64,000 bases of DNA from Pseudomonas cichorii (GTDB lineage: Bacteria; Pseudomonadota; Gammaproteobacteria; Pseudomonadales; Pseudomonadaceae), in NCBI RefSeq assembly GCF_015471405.1, contig NZ_BLVZ01000008.1:248001-312000 (forward strand), read 5' to 3'. Under the pieces are notes generated by a model that saw only the letters and a list, made by a program, of their open reading frames with translations, did no database searches and was not told the origin of the DNA. Numbering within the stretch: position 1 is the stretch's first letter; every line of letters begins with the position of its first letter. Below, one piece after another: positions 1 to 10,104 of this stretch. Made by a program: the position numbers and the translations under genes.

Positions 1-88
1 TCCTGCGATAAAAACTAAAGCTTGCTCCTCCCATGCCGACATAATGGCGATAGATCCATGGACAGGGCCCCGCTGCGAGGAAGCACAT

Positions 89-811
89 ATGATCGATACC
101 AACTCCATCTCGGCTTTTCTTGCCAGCAACACGATCAAGACCGTCGCAAAAACGGCTTCCGTGGCCCCTGTCACTGTCGACCCGAAAGAGCTGTCTTCAA
201 CAACGGAAAACGCGGATACAGCGACCCTTTCAACACTGGCCAAACAGTTGAATGACAGTGCCGCTCGCGCAGAATCTCGCGACTCGACACTGGGCAGCAA
301 AGAGTTGGGAAAGCTGGCCACCAGCATCATTTATAAACTTGCAGGCCCCGAATACTACGAGAATCGAAAGATTCACGATGCCGAAGTTCCGGACACGGAT
401 GATCCCGAACTGCTGGAAAGAGCCAGACAAGCGACACAATTCAAAAATGGCACGGGCGCAAATCCTTTTGCCAGTTTGTCCCAGGATCAGTTGAGATTAG
501 TCATCTACGATGAAAGTGGTGATTACACCATCAACGAACGAAGTGCCGCTTTTTCCGAAAACAACGACCGTGAGCAAGTATGGAAAAGGGCCATTGCAAA
601 AAAATACGTAGATGAATACAACGAAACCGGCAAGAGCACCAACACACTGGTCGAAATGCTCGCGCATTACAACGATCTTCCGCCGATAGAAAAAGCACAA
701 TACCCCAATGGCTACGTGGCCAATCTGACATCGGGCGATAGTTCAGCTCTGGAAATCTTCAACAGCGTGAAGAACAGCACAGCCAACCCGACAGACAGTA
801 AAGAAGCATAA
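89..811 (+). CDS. Hypothetical protein, 240 aa
   Basis: I do not recognise a characterised family. The ATG at 89 is preferred over the in-frame ATG at 44 because a GAGG ribosome binding site sits 8 bases upstream of it. The protein is hydrophilic, rich in Ser, Thr, Asn and Asp, with no signal peptide or membrane segment. Its first 70 residues are low complexity (Ala/Thr/Ser). A more ordered part follows, including a Lys-Leu-Ala-Gly-Pro-Glu-Tyr-Tyr stretch near residue 82 and a helical part around residues 150-210. The disordered, Ser/Thr-rich start would fit a secreted or flagellum-related protein, but nothing adjacent supports that. It is transcribed alone as far as can be seen. Confidence 0.7.
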   Translation: MIDTNSISAFLASNTIKTVAKTASVAPVTVDPKELSSTTENADTATLSTLAKQLNDSAARAESRDSTLGSKELGKLATSIIYKLAGPEYYENRKIHDAEVPDTDDPELLERARQATQFKNGTGANPFASLSQDQLRLVIYDESGDYTINERSAAFSENNDREQVWKRAIAKKYVDEYNETGKSTNTLVEMLAHYNDLPPIEKAQYPNGYVANLTSGDSSALEIFNSVKNSTANPTDSKEA

Positions 812-931
812 CTAAGCCATCCCCTGCACGAGCAACCGCCTTCATGCGGTTAACATTTGTATCGTCACTGGCAAACAGCATCCATCCCGTTTACGCTCTG
901 ACCTCAGCGCACAGGACGCGCAGCTCAGTGA

Positions 932-1672
932 ATGGATGCCATGCAAGACAAACGCAGCTCATACGAGCACTTCAGTGCCGATGAGGAAGACGCGGCGCAT
1001 TATGTGCGACGCCACCCATCGACCAGTTCGACCTTCTACCGCAACCTGTTGGCCTTGCTGGTTTTCATAGGCCTGAGCGGCTATGGCGTGCTGCATTACA
1101 GCGGAGCCTTGCAGGCATTTGCCGGCAAGTCTGTATCGGCCCAATCCCATATACGCCAGCTCACACAACCCGCTGCCCTGCCCGCCCCGACCACTCAAAC
1201 CACCCAACGCCCCCAGCCGCTGGCCGATTGCATAGGCCCGGATAATGTCATCGACGAAGCCGTTGCAACCTGCCGCTTCGGCCAGTTCCCCCAAGTGACC
1301 CAAAACCATGAGGCCCAAGGCATGGTGTCCGACAGGTACATGGCGCAATACAAGGCCGACCAGCAAAAGCCACAAGCCGGACGCGCCAGCATGGAAAGCG
1401 TTGAATGGGCGACCGTTACCCAATGGGATAAAAAACGCACGTACCGAGCGGTGTGGAGTATCACCGACAACCGTATCGAAGGCAGCAGCGTATGCACCAA
1501 CTGGTCCAAGGGCTCGATTGAATACCGCGAATGCCGAAAAGGCGCGAAGGTGTATTTCAGGGAGCAATGCAAAAGCTGGGGCCGGCAATGGGACAGAACC
1601 CAGGCCGACTCAAGCAAAGCCGCGCAGCAACGCTATTGCAGCGCGGGTGAAGGGTTCAATCCGTTGGGATGA
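932..1672 (+). CDS. Hypothetical single-pass membrane protein, 246 aa
   Basis: The protein has a cytoplasmic start of about 35 residues, one hydrophobic helix at roughly residues 36-58 (Asn-Leu-Leu-Ala-Leu-Leu-Val-Phe), a Pro/Gln/Thr-rich linker to about residue 95, and then a periplasmic part with six cysteines that could form disulphides. The Cys-containing region (residues 97-240) looks like one folded domain with several Trp residues. The start is uncertain: an in-frame ATG lies 9 bases downstream and neither has a strong ribosome binding site. Function is unknown. It is followed 19 bases later by the convergent end of the hydrolase gene. Confidence 0.7.
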   Translation: MDAMQDKRSSYEHFSADEEDAAHYVRRHPSTSSTFYRNLLALLVFIGLSGYGVLHYSGALQAFAGKSVSAQSHIRQLTQPAALPAPTTQTTQRPQPLADCIGPDNVIDEAVATCRFGQFPQVTQNHEAQGMVSDRYMAQYKADQQKPQAGRASMESVEWATVTQWDKKRTYRAVWSITDNRIEGSSVCTNWSKGSIEYRECRKGAKVYFREQCKSWGRQWDRTQADSSKAAQQRYCSAGEGFNPLG

Positions 1673-1691
1673 ACCCTGTTATTGCGGCGTG

Positions 1692-2732
1692 TCAGGCTTT
1701 CAGCTTGCGTGAAAGGAAATCGCGAATGTACCCGGCAACCTCCGGTGCGTGAGTTTCCAGAGTGAAGTGGCCTGCGTCCAGAAGATGCACTTCGGCAGTC
1801 GGGATATCCTTACGATACGCCTCGGCTCCTGGCGGTATAAAGGCCGGGTCATGCTTGCCCCAGACAACCAGCAATGGCGGCTGGTGTTTGCGCAGATACT
1901 GCTGGAACGCGGGATAAGCTGCCACGTTGCTGCGATAGTCGAGTATCAGATCAAGCTGGATCTCTTCTGCGCCTGGCCGTGCCATATAAAGGATGTCCAG
2001 GTTATACCCGTCTGGTGACAGCTTTTTCAGATCGGAGCCCGTGCCATATTGCCAGTCACGAATCGTTTCCGGCGATAACGAAGCCCGGCAGGCCTCGCGA
2101 TTGGCCGCCGTAGGCTCGCGCCAATAGGTTTGCCAAGGCCCCCATTGATCGCTGAAACCTTCCATGTAGGCATTGCCGTTCTGGCTGATGATGGCCGTGA
2201 CTTTTTCCGGGTTGGCGGCAGCAAGGCGCAGGCCTGTGGGCGCGCCGTAGTCGAAAATGTAGAGGCTGTATTTCTTCAGTTCCAAGGCCTCGGTAAAGCC
2301 TTCGATCACCTTGTAGAGGTTTTCAAAGGTGTAATCGAACTGACCGCGCGGCGGCGCTTGAGTGTTACCGAAACCTGGCAGGTCTGGCGCGATCAGCCGG
2401 TACTCATTCGCCAGCAACGGCATCAGGTTACGGAACATATGGCTGGAGGTCGGGAAGCCGTGCAACAGCAACAACACCGGCGCATCCTTGGGGCCGGCTT
2501 CGCGATAGAACACTTCGACCTCGCCAACCTTTTGCGTGTTGAACGTAATGCGGAAAGCATCATCAACTGGCAAAGCGCTTTCTCTGGCCGCAGAGCTTTT
2601 ACCGGAGAGCCCGGCAGCACCTACCGCCGAAACGGCAAGCGCCGACGCAGCGCCCACTGCAGATGCCATGAGGATTTTGCGCCGGCTGACATCCAGCGTG
2701 TCGCTGCCTGCCTGGGAGTTGGAGTGGTTCAT
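1692..2732 (-). CDS. Tat-exported alpha/beta hydrolase (epoxide hydrolase / haloalkane dehalogenase-like)
   Basis: The N-terminus carries a twin-arginine signal (Ser-Arg-Arg-Lys-Ile-Leu, residue 16 onward) followed by an Ala-rich hydrophobic stretch, so the enzyme is probably exported folded. The mature part has the alpha/beta hydrolase order: HGFPTSSHMFRNL oxyanion motif, LIAPDLPGFG, then the nucleophile elbow Phe-Asp-Tyr-Gly-Ala-Pro, in which Asp replaces the Ser of esterases, as in epoxide hydrolases and haloalkane dehalogenases. A late Asp-Ala-Gly-His-Phe supplies the catalytic His. The substrate cannot be told. It is divergent from the LysR gene at 2849 with 116 bases between them, so that regulator probably controls it. 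Confidence 0.85.
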   Translation of the reverse strand: MNHSNSQAGSDTLDVSRRKILMASAVGAASALAVSAVGAAGLSGKSSAARESALPVDDAFRITFNTQKVGEVEVFYREAGPKDAPVLLLLHGFPTSSHMFRNLMPLLANEYRLIAPDLPGFGNTQAPPRGQFDYTFENLYKVIEGFTEALELKKYSLYIFDYGAPTGLRLAAANPEKVTAIISQNGNAYMEGFSDQWGPWQTYWREPTAANREACRASLSPETIRDWQYGTGSDLKKLSPDGYNLDILYMARPGAEEIQLDLILDYRSNVAAYPAFQQYLRKHQPPLLVVWGKHDPAFIPPGAEAYRKDIPTAEVHLLDAGHFTLETHAPEVAGYIRDFLSRKLKA

Positions 2733-2848
2733 GGTTAAACCTCAAACAGAATGAAATTGAGGTTCATACTAAGCATTGCGCCATTCGCCTAGAATCACCA
2801 CACACCTCAATTCACTGTTGCAGTTACTGCAATGCTGACAGGAAGCCT

Positions 2849-3751
2849 ATGGACCGAATTCAGGAAATGACCCTTTTCTCAGCGGTGGCGGAGCAATCCA
2901 GCTTCGCCAGCGTGGCTCGCCATTTCGGTCTTTCTACCGCCACGGTGACACGTGCAATCGCCCAACTGGAAAGCCGGCTTGGGGTTCTGCTGGTCGTGCG
3001 CACAACCCGCAGCCTGCGCCTCACGGAAGCAGGACAACGTTTTGCCACGGACTGCCGTCGGCTGCTTGCAGACCTTGATGAAGCGCAAAGCGCAGCGGCA
3101 GGCGTCCACACGACTCCCAGCGGTCTGCTGACGGTCACAGCACCGCAGATGTTTGGCGCGTTGCACGTCACGCCGGTACTGACTCGCTTCCTTGACCAAC
3201 ACCCCACCGTAGACATCCGCGCCATCCTGGTGGATCGAGTCGTACACATGCTGGATGAAGGAATCGACGTAGCCATACGAATCGGTGCCCTGCCCGATTC
3301 GTCACTGACCGCTATCCCCGTAGGCAGCGTGCGGCGCATGGTCTGTGCATCCACAGCCTACCTGTCGGCACATGGCACACCGCAACACCCAGACGATCTG
3401 CGGCGACATTCGACCATTTCAACATCCGCTTCCGAACGCCCACCCAAATGGGCTTTCCGGGTCGATGGGCGCGACCACTCAGTAGACGTCGGTTCAAGGC
3501 TGCACCTGACGTCCTTCAACGCAGCCATCAGCGCAATGATGCAGAACTGGGGGCTGACTCAGGTGCCGTCGTACCAGATACGCGAGCGTCTGCAGGATGA
3601 GAGCATCGAATGCGTGCTGGAAGCGTTTGAAATCGCCCCGGAACCCGTACACGTGGTCTATCTGGAAGGCCGTCGCGGCTCATCCAAAGTACGCGCCTTC
3701 GTAGACTTCTGCGTCGAGGCTCTGAGGCAGGATCTGGGGTTTGAACGCTGA
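2849..3751 (+). CDS. LysR-family transcriptional regulator
   Basis: Of 300 residues, the first 60 form a winged helix-turn-helix (Phe-Ala-Ser-Val-Ala-Arg-His-Phe-Gly-Leu-Ser-Thr-Ala-Thr-Val-Thr-Arg-Ala). A linker helix and a substrate-binding-type effector domain from about residue 90 follow. The length is normal for the family. The effector domain resembles the CrgA/DmlR-like group, where the domain typically lacks a recognisable ligand signature. The gene points away from the hydrolase at 1692, the usual layout for a LysR protein and its target. The inducer is unknown. Confidence 0.9.
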   Translation: MDRIQEMTLFSAVAEQSSFASVARHFGLSTATVTRAIAQLESRLGVLLVVRTTRSLRLTEAGQRFATDCRRLLADLDEAQSAAAGVHTTPSGLLTVTAPQMFGALHVTPVLTRFLDQHPTVDIRAILVDRVVHMLDEGIDVAIRIGALPDSSLTAIPVGSVRRMVCASTAYLSAHGTPQHPDDLRRHSTISTSASERPPKWAFRVDGRDHSVDVGSRLHLTSFNAAISAMMQNWGLTQVPSYQIRERLQDESIECVLEAFEIAPEPVHVVYLEGRRGSSKVRAFVDFCVEALRQDLGFER

Positions 3752-3756
3752 AGGGG

Positions 3757-3823
3757 TTCGCGACTGAAGTCGCTCCTACGAATTTTCGGCGGTTCGGTAG
3801 GAGCGAATTCATTCGCGAACGCA
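3757..3823. repeat. REP/BIME-type palindromic repeat
   Basis: Two inverted units, TTCGCGACTGAAGTCGCTCC and a unit reading GGAGCGAATTCATTCGCGAA, face each other across a short spacer. Closely related units occur at 4371, 10032, 45526, 46821, 54241 and 61741. They lie between genes, as intergenic REP sequences of Pseudomonas do. They probably act as mRNA stabilisers or transcription boundaries. Confidence 0.85.
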
Positions 3824-4036
3824 TCAGGCCCCAACCTCAATCTTTTCCAGAGATCGCTCGACCAGCGCATTGGCCATCTCCACCAGATAGATCACCGAAA
3901 ACGCCAGATCACGCTTCTGGCCGCTGAGCTGGTCACCGGTTTCATAGGCGGCGGCTGAGGCACTGCGCAAGAGGTCGGAAATACGCAGGAGGGTTTCTTC
4001 GAGTTTGATGGGTGGATCGGGGGTTATTTTTAGCAT
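3824..4036 (-). CDS. DUF6124-type small protein, 70 aa (leader copy A)
   Basis: The protein begins Met-Leu-Lys-Ile-Thr-Pro-Asp-Pro-Pro, the same opening as the gene at 45607, and continues as two amphipathic helices with a shared core: Ser-Ala-Ser-Ala-Ala-Ala-Tyr-Glu, then Gln-Lys-Arg-Asp-Leu-Ala-Phe-Ser, then Met-Ala-Asn-Ala-Leu-Val-Glu-Arg-Ser-Leu-Glu. The ATG at 4036 is chosen because a GGGAG ribosome binding site precedes it by 7 bases and because the upstream bases belong to a structured leader. Family assignment to DUF6124/DUF3077 is from memory of Pseudomonas proteins with this pattern, and the function is unknown. Its ribosome binding site is complementary to the junction loop of the leader, so translation is probably controlled. 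Confidence 0.75.
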   Translation of the reverse strand: MLKITPDPPIKLEETLLRISDLLRSASAAAYETGDQLSGQKRDLAFSVIYLVEMANALVERSLEKIEVGA

Positions 4037-4070
4037 GGTCTTTCTCCCTACGCTGAACGGGAGCCAGCTT

Positions 4071-4258
4071 TTGCCGTTCTCACACGACAAAGGGTGGCAG
4101 CTGTGTACAGGGTGAGAAACCGGTGTAGGGTAACCCGGCCAGACCGAAGTCTGCCCGTACACAGCCGCCATAGAGCACGCCGAAAGACGACGAACAATTG
4201 ACTGCTCATTACCCAAACAAAACAGGTTCTCACACCCGGTCGCTGATTTTGCAGCGAC
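4071..4258 (-). ncRNA. Structured 5' leader RNA, copy A (three-way junction with flanking hairpins)
   Basis: In gene sense, read from 4258 downward: hairpin 0 (GTCGCTG/CAGCGAC, 4258-4239), a hairpin-like segment carrying GTGTGAGAAC (4235-4226), then a three-way junction at 4169-4093, then a hairpin with the identical GTGTGAGAAC (4085-4076). The junction has an outer stem closing GGCGGC with GCTGCC, a GCAGAC-TTCG-GTCTG hairpin, and a CCGG-CCGG hairpin. The junction linker TTCTCAC (4118-4112) is complementary to both GTGAGAA copies. The CCGG-hairpin loop holds TTACCC, complementary to GGGTAA at 4214-4209, and CCCTAC, complementary to GTAGGG at 4051-4046 in the ribosome binding site. The same arrangement with other sequences recurs at 45965, 54393 and 62434. 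Confidence 0.8.
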
Positions 4259-4265
4259 GGAGCGC

Positions 4266-4294
4266 AGACTAGTTCCCGTATCTGGCAGGCACAA
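4266..4294 (-). promoter_or_regulatory. Sigma-70-type promoter of leader copy A
   Basis: On the minus strand, TTGTGC (4294-4289) and TAGTCT (4271-4266) are separated by exactly 17 bases. The copies at 46157, 54357 and 61850 keep the same spacing and a preceding CCGCTTG or CCCGCTTG, although the rest of the spacer differs. Position just upstream of hairpin 0 fits a transcript that begins with the leader. Confidence 0.65.
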
Positions 4295-4370
4295 GCGGGT
4301 TGGATTGTCAGGGAAGTTTCACGCAGAAGATACGGATTGGTCTTTCGGAATCGTCACATTTTTTGAGATT

Positions 4371-4425
4371 TTCGCGACTGAAGTCGCTCCTACAGCGTTC
4401 GGTGTAGGAGCGACTTCAGTCGCGA
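4371..4425. repeat. REP/BIME palindrome, nearly perfect
   Basis: TTTTCGCGACTGAAGTCGCT and its reverse complement flank an 11-base centre. This is the most regular of the REP pairs in the window. It lies between leader copy A and the pckA terminator. Confidence 0.85.
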
Positions 4426-4443
4426 AAAGCCGCACCGCACAAT

Positions 4444-4475
4444 AAAAAACCGCCCCGAAGGGCGGTTTTTTGTGC
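4444..4475. terminator. Intrinsic terminator of pckA (bidirectional)
   Basis: AAAAAACCGCCC, a GAA-type loop and GGGCGGTTTTTT form a strong GC stem with A and T runs on both sides. It works for pckA on the minus strand and would also stop transcription from the left. Confidence 0.9.
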
Positions 4476-4487
4476 AGCTAACCCGAA

Positions 4488-6119
<1,632 letters not shown>

Positions 6120-6211
6120 TTATGCCAGAAAAGCCCAAAAATGGTAGGACCCTCCTGTCAGAACAGCATTACAACCGCCCACACGATGTTCTGAGACAGT
6201 TTCGCCAGCGA

Positions 6212-7114
6212 TTAGTGGCGCGTGTCAGATGGTGAATCGACACCACCGCCAGCAAACAGCTGGGCGACGTCAGCGGCATCGAACAAATAGCGCTCATTGC
6301 AGAACTGGCAGTCGATCTCGATCGCGCCCGCATGCTCCTGAACCAGTTGCTGCGCGTCCTCCAGACCCAGGCTGACCAGCGCATTGGCGGAACGCTCGCG
6401 CGAGCAGCTGCAACGGAAGCAGATAGGCTGGATATCGAACAGGCGAACAGGGTCTTCGTGATACAGGCGATGCAGGATGGTCTGGTTGTCCAGCCCCAGC
6501 AGTTCTTCGGCCGAGAGGGTGTTGGCCAGGGTGACGACATGCTCCCAACTGGCATCGCGCTCTTCGGGGTCGGTGATCTGCGCCACGGGAAGCTGTTGCA
6601 ACAATAGACCACGGGCGCGATGCCCGTCAGCCTTGAGCCAGAAACGTGTGCCAAGCTGCTCGGACATCACGAAATAGCTGGAGAGGCTTTCCGACAGGTC
6701 TACGCCATCCAGAGCCACGATGCCCTGATAACGTTTGCCCTTTTTCGGGTCCACGGTCAGCGTCAACGAGCCATCGGGCATCAGGTCTTGCAGACCGGCA
6801 CCCGCAGCGATCAGGGACTCGTCATAACGGGCAATGCCGCGCAATTCGCGCTCGCTGGAACACTCGACCATCAGCAGTGGTACAGCGCCGCTGGAGCGCG
6901 CCTGCAGAATCAGCAGACCCTCGAATTTCAGCGTACCGACCAGCAAGGCCGCAGCAGCCATCAGCTCGCCGAGCAGTTGCGCGACCGGCTCCGGGTAAGG
7001 GTGCTTGGCAAGCACTTCGGCGTAACTGCGCTCCAGCGCGACCAGTTCTCCACGAACGTCGCTTTCGTCGAAGATGAAGCGCTGGGTGAAGTCGATGTCC
7101 GGTAAATCATGCAT
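6212..7114 (-). CDS. hslO: Hsp33 redox-regulated chaperone
   Basis: Hsp33 is a cytosolic holdase that is switched on when its C-terminal zinc centre is oxidised. The 300-residue form starting Met-His-Asp-Leu-Pro-Asp is chosen because it matches the family start; upstream in-frame codons have no better ribosome binding site. The zinc ligands are present as Cys-Ser-Cys at 235-237 and Cys-Gln-Phe-Cys at 269-272. An additional Cys at 232 is next to the first pair. The gene is followed by pckA and preceded by hslR on the same strand, a conserved stress-gene neighbourhood. Confidence 0.95.
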   Translation of the reverse strand: MHDLPDIDFTQRFIFDESDVRGELVALERSYAEVLAKHPYPEPVAQLLGELMAAAALLVGTLKFEGLLILQARSSGAVPLLMVECSSERELRGIARYDESLIAAGAGLQDLMPDGSLTLTVDPKKGKRYQGIVALDGVDLSESLSSYFVMSEQLGTRFWLKADGHRARGLLLQQLPVAQITDPEERDASWEHVVTLANTLSAEELLGLDNQTILHRLYHEDPVRLFDIQPICFRCSCSRERSANALVSLGLEDAQQLVQEHAGAIEIDCQFCNERYLFDAADVAQLFAGGGVDSPSDTRH

Positions 7115-7262
7115 AAGAAGAAGGTATCTGAAGGAATGACAATTGATGGCAGTGTCGAGCATCCACGGATGCACCCTGCCATACCGTTGCAGGGCATTTT
7201 ATGGGCTATGCGGCACTCTTCCAAGCCGAATGGCGATTCGTGCTGATTACTGGCGCACAGTT

Positions 7263-7673
7263 TCAGTCGCCGTGATTGCTGCCGTGAAACTCGAAAAGCT
7301 GTCGCCGCTGCTTCTTGGTCGGTCGCCCATCAGTGGTGACGCTCAGGTTCCCTGCCTTGCGCTGAGCCGCTGCATGCTCGCGCTTTGCAATGCTGTCCGG
7401 CGTTTCGCGGTACAGGGTTTGCGCCTCAGGCGCACCGCGCCGCACGATGGATAACGCCTCGACCACGACCGTGCGCTCATCGAAGCCCGTGCGGACCAGA
7501 ATCTCGTCACCGACATGGGGTTCCTTGCCCGGCTTGCAGCGCTCGCCACGGCAATGAACCTTGCCGCTTTCTATTGCAGCCTTGGCCAGTGCCCGGGTCT
7601 TGAAAAAGCGTGCAGCCCACAGCCATTTGTCCAGGCGAACCTTGTCGTCGTCTTCTTCAGTCTTTTTCGCCAT
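7263..7673 (-). CDS. hslR: Heat-shock protein Hsp15, S4-domain RNA-binding
   Basis: Hsp15 recycles 50S subunits that carry a stalled nascent-chain tRNA. The 136-residue protein opens with an S4 domain: VRLDKWLWAARFFKTRALAKAAIESGKVHCRG. A basic C-terminal tail (Gly-Arg-Pro-Thr-Lys-Lys-Gln-Arg-Arg) follows, as in the family. It lies 149 bases upstream of hslO on the same strand and may be co-transcribed. Confidence 0.95.
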   Translation of the reverse strand: MAKKTEEDDDKVRLDKWLWAARFFKTRALAKAAIESGKVHCRGERCKPGKEPHVGDEILVRTGFDERTVVVEALSIVRRGAPEAQTLYRETPDSIAKREHAAAQRKAGNLSVTTDGRPTKKQRRQLFEFHGSNHGD

Positions 7674-7849
7674 GTGAATTCCTCATTCATGAAACAGTCT
7701 GAACCTGCGGGCGCGGTACGGAAAGTGACTGGATACAGTCGCCGATCTTCGTACATTCCCTGCGCCCTATCGAACATGAAGCAATCAATCCTTGCCTGTC
7801 AAAGCCGGTCAGTGCGAATTTTCTCCCGATATAAACATGGAAGTGCGAC

Positions 7850-8632
7850 ATGACAGAATTCCCGACCTCATTGACCGCGCCCCGAAAGGGCTGTGAAGGT
7901 TGCACGGGCAGCCCCGCACTGGACTTCGCGTTCGAGTTCGCCTATCAGCCGATCGTTGATCTGCGCGACCAGTCGGTGTTTGCCCATGAAGCGCTGGTAA
8001 GAGGCCCGAATGGCGAGAGCGCTTACTCGATCCTGAGCCAGGTCACGGACAGCAATCGCTATCGCTTCGATCAAGGCTGCCGTACCAAGGCCATTGCAGG
8101 CGCGGCTCAGCTGGGAATGACCGAACGTTTATCGATCAACTTTCTGCCCAATGCCGTGTATCGTCCCGAGCTTTGCATCCGCAGTACGCTGGAGGCTGCA
8201 CGGCAGCACAACTTCCCGCTGGACCGGCTGATTTTCGAGACACTCGAAAACGAGCATGTAGATAACTATGGCCATTTGAGCAATATTCTGCGCGAATATC
8301 GCGAATTCGGTTTCATGACGGCCATCGACGATTTTGGCGCGGGCTATTCGGGGCTGACGCTTCTGGCGAATTTCCAACCCGACCTGATAAAACTCGACAT
8401 GGATTTGATTCGCGATATCCATCGTGATCGCGCACGTCAGGCTATCGTTCGTGGTGTTGTCATAATGTGTGCCGAGTTGGGGGTTACAGTGATCGCCGAA
8501 GGCATCGAACACGCCGAGGAACGAGACTTCCTCGCTGACTGCGGAATTTTCCTGATGCAGGGTTACTGGTTCGCCAGGCCTGCGTTCAAAGCACTGGCCC
8601 AGGTTGACCCTGGTGTCTGGCAGACGTCTTGA
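7850..8632 (+). CDS. rimA: EAL-domain c-di-GMP phosphodiesterase RimA
   Basis: The protein is a stand-alone EAL domain of 260 residues with no membrane or PAS part. The active-site motifs are intact: Glu-Ala-Leu-Val-Arg-Gly near residue 44, Asp-Asp-Phe-Gly-Ala-Gly-Tyr near 158, Ala-Glu-Gly-Ile-Glu near 220 and the closing Gln-Gly-Tyr-Trp-Phe-Ala-Arg-Pro. It overlaps or abuts the protease and ligase genes that follow, the order known for the rimABK operon of P. fluorescens. There RimA lowers c-di-GMP and modulates RimK. A short cysteine-containing N-terminus (Cys-Glu-Gly-Cys-Thr) is seen. Confidence 0.92.
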   Translation: MTEFPTSLTAPRKGCEGCTGSPALDFAFEFAYQPIVDLRDQSVFAHEALVRGPNGESAYSILSQVTDSNRYRFDQGCRTKAIAGAAQLGMTERLSINFLPNAVYRPELCIRSTLEAARQHNFPLDRLIFETLENEHVDNYGHLSNILREYREFGFMTAIDDFGAGYSGLTLLANFQPDLIKLDMDLIRDIHRDRARQAIVRGVVIMCAELGVTVIAEGIEHAEERDFLADCGIFLMQGYWFARPAFKALAQVDPGVWQTS

Positions 8633-8648
8633 GTCATATGGAATCGCT

Positions 8649-9125
8649 TTGAAGACATTCGATCATCTGACAGTTATCGGCCTGCGCGAGTGGGTGGCGC
8701 TACCCGATCTGGGGGTAGCAGGCCTGCGGGCAAAAATCGATACCGGTGCAAGCACTTCAAGCCTGCATGCCACCGAGATCGAGCCTTTTGAACGCGATGG
8801 CCAGAAATGGGTTCGTTTCAACGCTCATCTGGGCACCGTGGTGCAGTTGCGTCATCGCCGATGCGAAGCCCAACTGGTCGCCATGAAGACAATCAAAAGC
8901 TCCAATGGCCAGGCGCAGGTTCGCTATGTGATCCGCACCACGCTGGCCCTTGGTGATCGCGTCTGGCCGGTGGAGTTCACCCTGGCCTGCCGCAAGTCGA
9001 TGCGCTATCGGCTGCTATTGGGTTCAAACGCCTTGATCGATGGCCAGTTGGTGGTCAATCCAGGCATTACTTACGTTCAAGACAAGCCGGTGTTCCCGGT
9101 CTCTACTTCCTCAGGTGCTGCATGA
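8649..9125 (+). CDS. rimB: RimK-associated retropepsin-like protease RimB
   Basis: The core motif Ile-Asp-Thr-Gly-Ala-Ser-Thr-Ser near residue 31 marks the retropepsin-like aspartic protease family often annotated as ATP-dependent zinc protease. RimB regulates RimK in the rimABK operon. The likely start is the TTG at 8649, which begins the conserved [10 protein letters not shown]; an ATG at 8604 in the same frame would overlap rimA by 29 bases and add a non-conserved 15 residues. The stop overlaps the ATG of rimK by 4 bases, so the two are translationally coupled. Confidence 0.88.
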   Translation: MKTFDHLTVIGLREWVALPDLGVAGLRAKIDTGASTSSLHATEIEPFERDGQKWVRFNAHLGTVVQLRHRRCEAQLVAMKTIKSSNGQAQVRYVIRTTLALGDRVWPVEFTLACRKSMRYRLLLGSNALIDGQLVVNPGITYVQDKPVFPVSTSSGAA

Positions 9126-10027
9126 AGATCGCTGTGCTTTCGCGTAACCCGCGTCTGTATTCCACCCGTCGTCTGGTCGAAGCTGGTATCGAGCGTGGCC
9201 ATGAGATGGTGGTGATCGACACCCTGCGCGCCTATATGAACATCGCCAGCCACAAGCCGCAGATCCACTATCGCGGCAAGCCGCTGGAAGGCTTCGATGC
9301 GGTCATCCCGCGCATCGGCGCTTCGGTAACGTTCTATGGCTGCGCGGTGTTGCGCCAGTTCGAAATGATGGGCGTGTTCCCGCTCAATGAATCGGTGGCC
9401 ATTGCCCGTTCACGGGACAAGCTGCGCTCGCTGCAATTGCTGTCGCGCCGGGGCATCGGCCTGCCGGTCACAGGTTTTGCCCACTCGCCCGACGATATCC
9501 CCGACCTGATCCAGATGGTCAACGGCGCACCGCTGGTCATCAAGGTGCTCGAAGGCACTCAGGGCATCGGCGTGGTGCTCTGTGAAACAGCCACGGCCGC
9601 CGAGTCGGTGATCGAGGCGTTCATGGGCCTCAAGCAAGACATCATGGTTCAGGAGTACATAAAGGAAGCGGGTGGCGCGGATATTCGCTGCTTCGTGGTT
9701 GGCGACAAGGTCATTGCTTCGATGAAGCGTCAGGCCAAGCCAGGGGAATTCCGCTCCAACCTGCACCGTGGCGGCAGCGCCAGCCTGATCAAGATCACAC
9801 CACAGGAACGCATGACTGCCCTTCGCGCTGCCAAGGTCATGGGTTTGAGTGTCGCGGGTGTGGATATCTTGCGCTCCAACCATGGCCCGCTGGTCATGGA
9901 AGTGAACTCATCGCCCGGCCTGGAAGGCATTGAAATGACGACCAGCAAGGACGTGGCGGGGATGATTATCGAGTATCTGGAGAAGAACAGCGGGCCGCAT
10001 ATGACGCGGACCAAAGGCAAAGGCTGA
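9122..10027 (+). CDS. rimK: Ribosomal protein S6 glutamate ligase RimK
   Basis: RimK adds glutamate residues to the C-terminus of ribosomal protein S6. The 301-residue protein is an ATP-grasp ligase: [11 protein letters not shown] (ATP-binding loop), [20 protein letters not shown], and [11 protein letters not shown] near the end. It closes the rimA-rimB-rimK operon. In P. fluorescens the system links c-di-GMP to ribosome modification and Hfq levels. Confidence 0.96.
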   Translation: MKIAVLSRNPRLYSTRRLVEAGIERGHEMVVIDTLRAYMNIASHKPQIHYRGKPLEGFDAVIPRIGASVTFYGCAVLRQFEMMGVFPLNESVAIARSRDKLRSLQLLSRRGIGLPVTGFAHSPDDIPDLIQMVNGAPLVIKVLEGTQGIGVVLCETATAAESVIEAFMGLKQDIMVQEYIKEAGGADIRCFVVGDKVIASMKRQAKPGEFRSNLHRGGSASLIKITPQERMTALRAAKVMGLSVAGVDILRSNHGPLVMEVNSSPGLEGIEMTTSKDVAGMIIEYLEKNSGPHMTRTKGKG

Positions 10028-10031
10028 ACCC

Positions 10032-10071
10032 TGGTGGGAGCGAATTCATTCGCGAATGAATTCGCTCCCAC
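10032..10071. repeat. REP-type palindrome
   Basis: GGGAGCGAATTCATTCGCGA and a facing copy ending GAATGAATTCGCTCCCAC form one long palindrome. It belongs to the same family as the repeat at 3757. Confidence 0.8.
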
Positions 10072-10073
10072 AC

Positions 10074-10104
10074 AAAAAAGCGCCTCGCAAGGCGCTTTTT
10101 TTAT
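10074..10104. terminator. Intrinsic terminator between rimK and secB (bidirectional)
   Basis: AAAAAAGCGCCT, a short loop and AGGCGCTTTTTTT make a strong stem with A and T tracts on both sides, serving the converging rimK and secB transcripts. Confidence 0.9.
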
